Source: an uncultured Actinomyces sp. (lineage in GTDB: Bacteria > Actinomycetota > Actinomycetes > Actinomycetales > Actinomycetaceae). Taken from it: a DNA stretch of 23,198 bases. The notes beneath the pieces were generated by a model. It had not been told where the DNA came from and ran no database searches. It saw nothing but the letters and a program-made list of their open reading frames with translations. This document shows, piece after piece, positions 22,739-23,198 of this stretch. The stretch covers positions 1 to 23,198 of the forward strand of contig CALBAF010000439.1 of NCBI GenBank assembly GCA_937926415.1, written 5' to 3'. Both the position numbers and the translations under genes were made by a program. Position 1 is the first letter of the stretch; each line of letters begins with the position of its first letter.

Positions 22739-22787
22739 TCTCATGACCGCTGGGCACCGCGATGGAGGAGCGCGGGCCTAGCGACGA

Positions 22788-23198
22788 TCACTCCTCGCCA
22801 GCGTGGTCGTTGCCCTGGATCGAGTAGTTGAACAGGTCGTACTTCTCGATCGCCTGCTGGACGACGGACGGGTCAACCTGACCCTTGTCGGCCAGGGCAG
22901 CCAGCGTGCGCACGACCATCGACTCGGCGTCGATGTGGTACCAACGACGGGCCGCGCGACGGGTGTCGGAGAAGCCGAAGCCATCCGCGCCGAGCACGTG
23001 GTAGTCGCCGGGGATCCACTGACGGATCTGGTCGGGCAGCATACGGTCGAAGTCGGAGGAGGCCACGAACGGACCCTCGCGACCCGCGAGCTTCGTCGAC
23101 ACGTAGGGCGTGCGGCGGGGCTCGGTGGGGTGCAGGTAGTTGTGCTCCTCGGCATCCAGGCCGTCGCGACGCAGCTCGTTCCACGAGGTCACAGACCA
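22788..23198 (-). CDS. aceE: Pyruvate dehydrogenase E1 component, 3' part
   Basis: This is the C-terminal 136 residues of a homodimeric pyruvate dehydrogenase E1 (AceE), the thiamine-diphosphate enzyme that decarboxylates pyruvate in the pyruvate dehydrogenase complex. The open frame runs to the window edge, so most of the gene is outside. Visible are WSVTSWNELRRDGLDAEEHN, then YLHP, ASSDFDRMLPDQIRQWIPGD, VLGADGFGFSDTRRAARRWY and FNIDAESM-type text (here YHIDAESMVVRTL). These match the conserved end of AceE. The thiamine-binding region cannot be seen. It is the last gene of its transcript, because the hairpin at 22700-22738 follows the stop. Confidence 0.92.
   Translation of the reverse strand, partial: WSVTSWNELRRDGLDAEEHNYLHPTEPRRTPYVSTKLAGREGPFVASSDFDRMLPDQIRQWIPGDYHVLGADGFGFSDTRRAARRWYHIDAESMVVRTLAALADKGQVDPSVVQQAIEKYDLFNYSIQGNDHAGEE

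Noticed and set aside
22638..22757. N-terminal 40-residue extension of the flavin-reductase-like protein
   Set aside because: It would be translated from the aceE terminator hairpin and shows no family similarity; ATG at 22637 gives a normal N-terminus.

Overview
This window looks like a chromosomal housekeeping segment of a high-GC Gram-positive bacterium (Actinomycetota). An oral or commensal Actinomyces/Schaalia-type organism is my best guess. The reasons are actinobacterial-only families (DUF2469, DUF3145, DivIVA-repeat proteins), strong G/C bias at third codon positions, GTG and TTG starts, -10-like TANNNT elements with weak or absent -35 boxes, and the gene order rnhB-DUF2469-yraN-comM-dprA-xerC-M23-rpsB-tsf-pyrH-frr-cdsA-rlmN-dxr-M50-ispG-proS. 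The genus is inference; the phylum is well supported. I see no phage, insertion sequence, CRISPR array, tRNA or rRNA.

Layout. Positions 1-4914 (+): the end of rnhB, a DUF2469 gene, then a competence/recombination group yraN-comM-dprA with overlapping starts, followed by xerC. Positions 4980-5510 (-): a secreted LytM/M23-like protein that has lost most of its metal ligands. Positions 5511-5918: a 408-base intergenic region holding a DnaA-box-like pair, a promoter and a structured rpsB leader. Positions 5919-7603: rpsB and tsf, closed by a strong terminator. Positions 7734-15976: pyrH, frr, cdsA, rlmN, two DivIVA-domain genes, dxr, an M50 site-2 protease and ispG. From frr to dxr the genes overlap by 1 to 4 bases at every junction. 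Positions 15996-17023: an SRPBCC-like secreted or anchored protein and a small membrane protein whose promoter sits inside a large inverted repeat. Positions 17104-19405: proS and def, then a perfect 14-bp hairpin. Positions 19576-20450: DUF3145 and an acyl-carrier-like protein. Positions 20583-21998: aspartase. Positions 22068-23198 (-): a flavin-reductase-like gene and the 3' end of pyruvate dehydrogenase E1 (aceE), separated by near-identical hairpin terminators.

How the genes work together. The central block combines translation (S2, EF-Ts, ribosome recycling, 23S rRNA/tRNA methylation), UMP phosphorylation, phospholipid precursor synthesis (CdsA), two steps of the MEP isoprenoid pathway (Dxr, IspG) and membrane proteolysis. 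Two DivIVA-like proteins are embedded in the same coupled transcript. This fits a growth-rate-linked envelope and translation operon.

The most interesting signals are regulatory or architectural rather than a new enzyme system: the promoter-spanning inverted repeat at 16536-16580, two DnaA-box-like pairs with identical 30-bp spacing, the split DivIVA repeats inside the coupled operon, the degenerate M23 protein, the structured rpsB leader, and a hairpin repeat used twice at 22014-22055 and 22699-22741.
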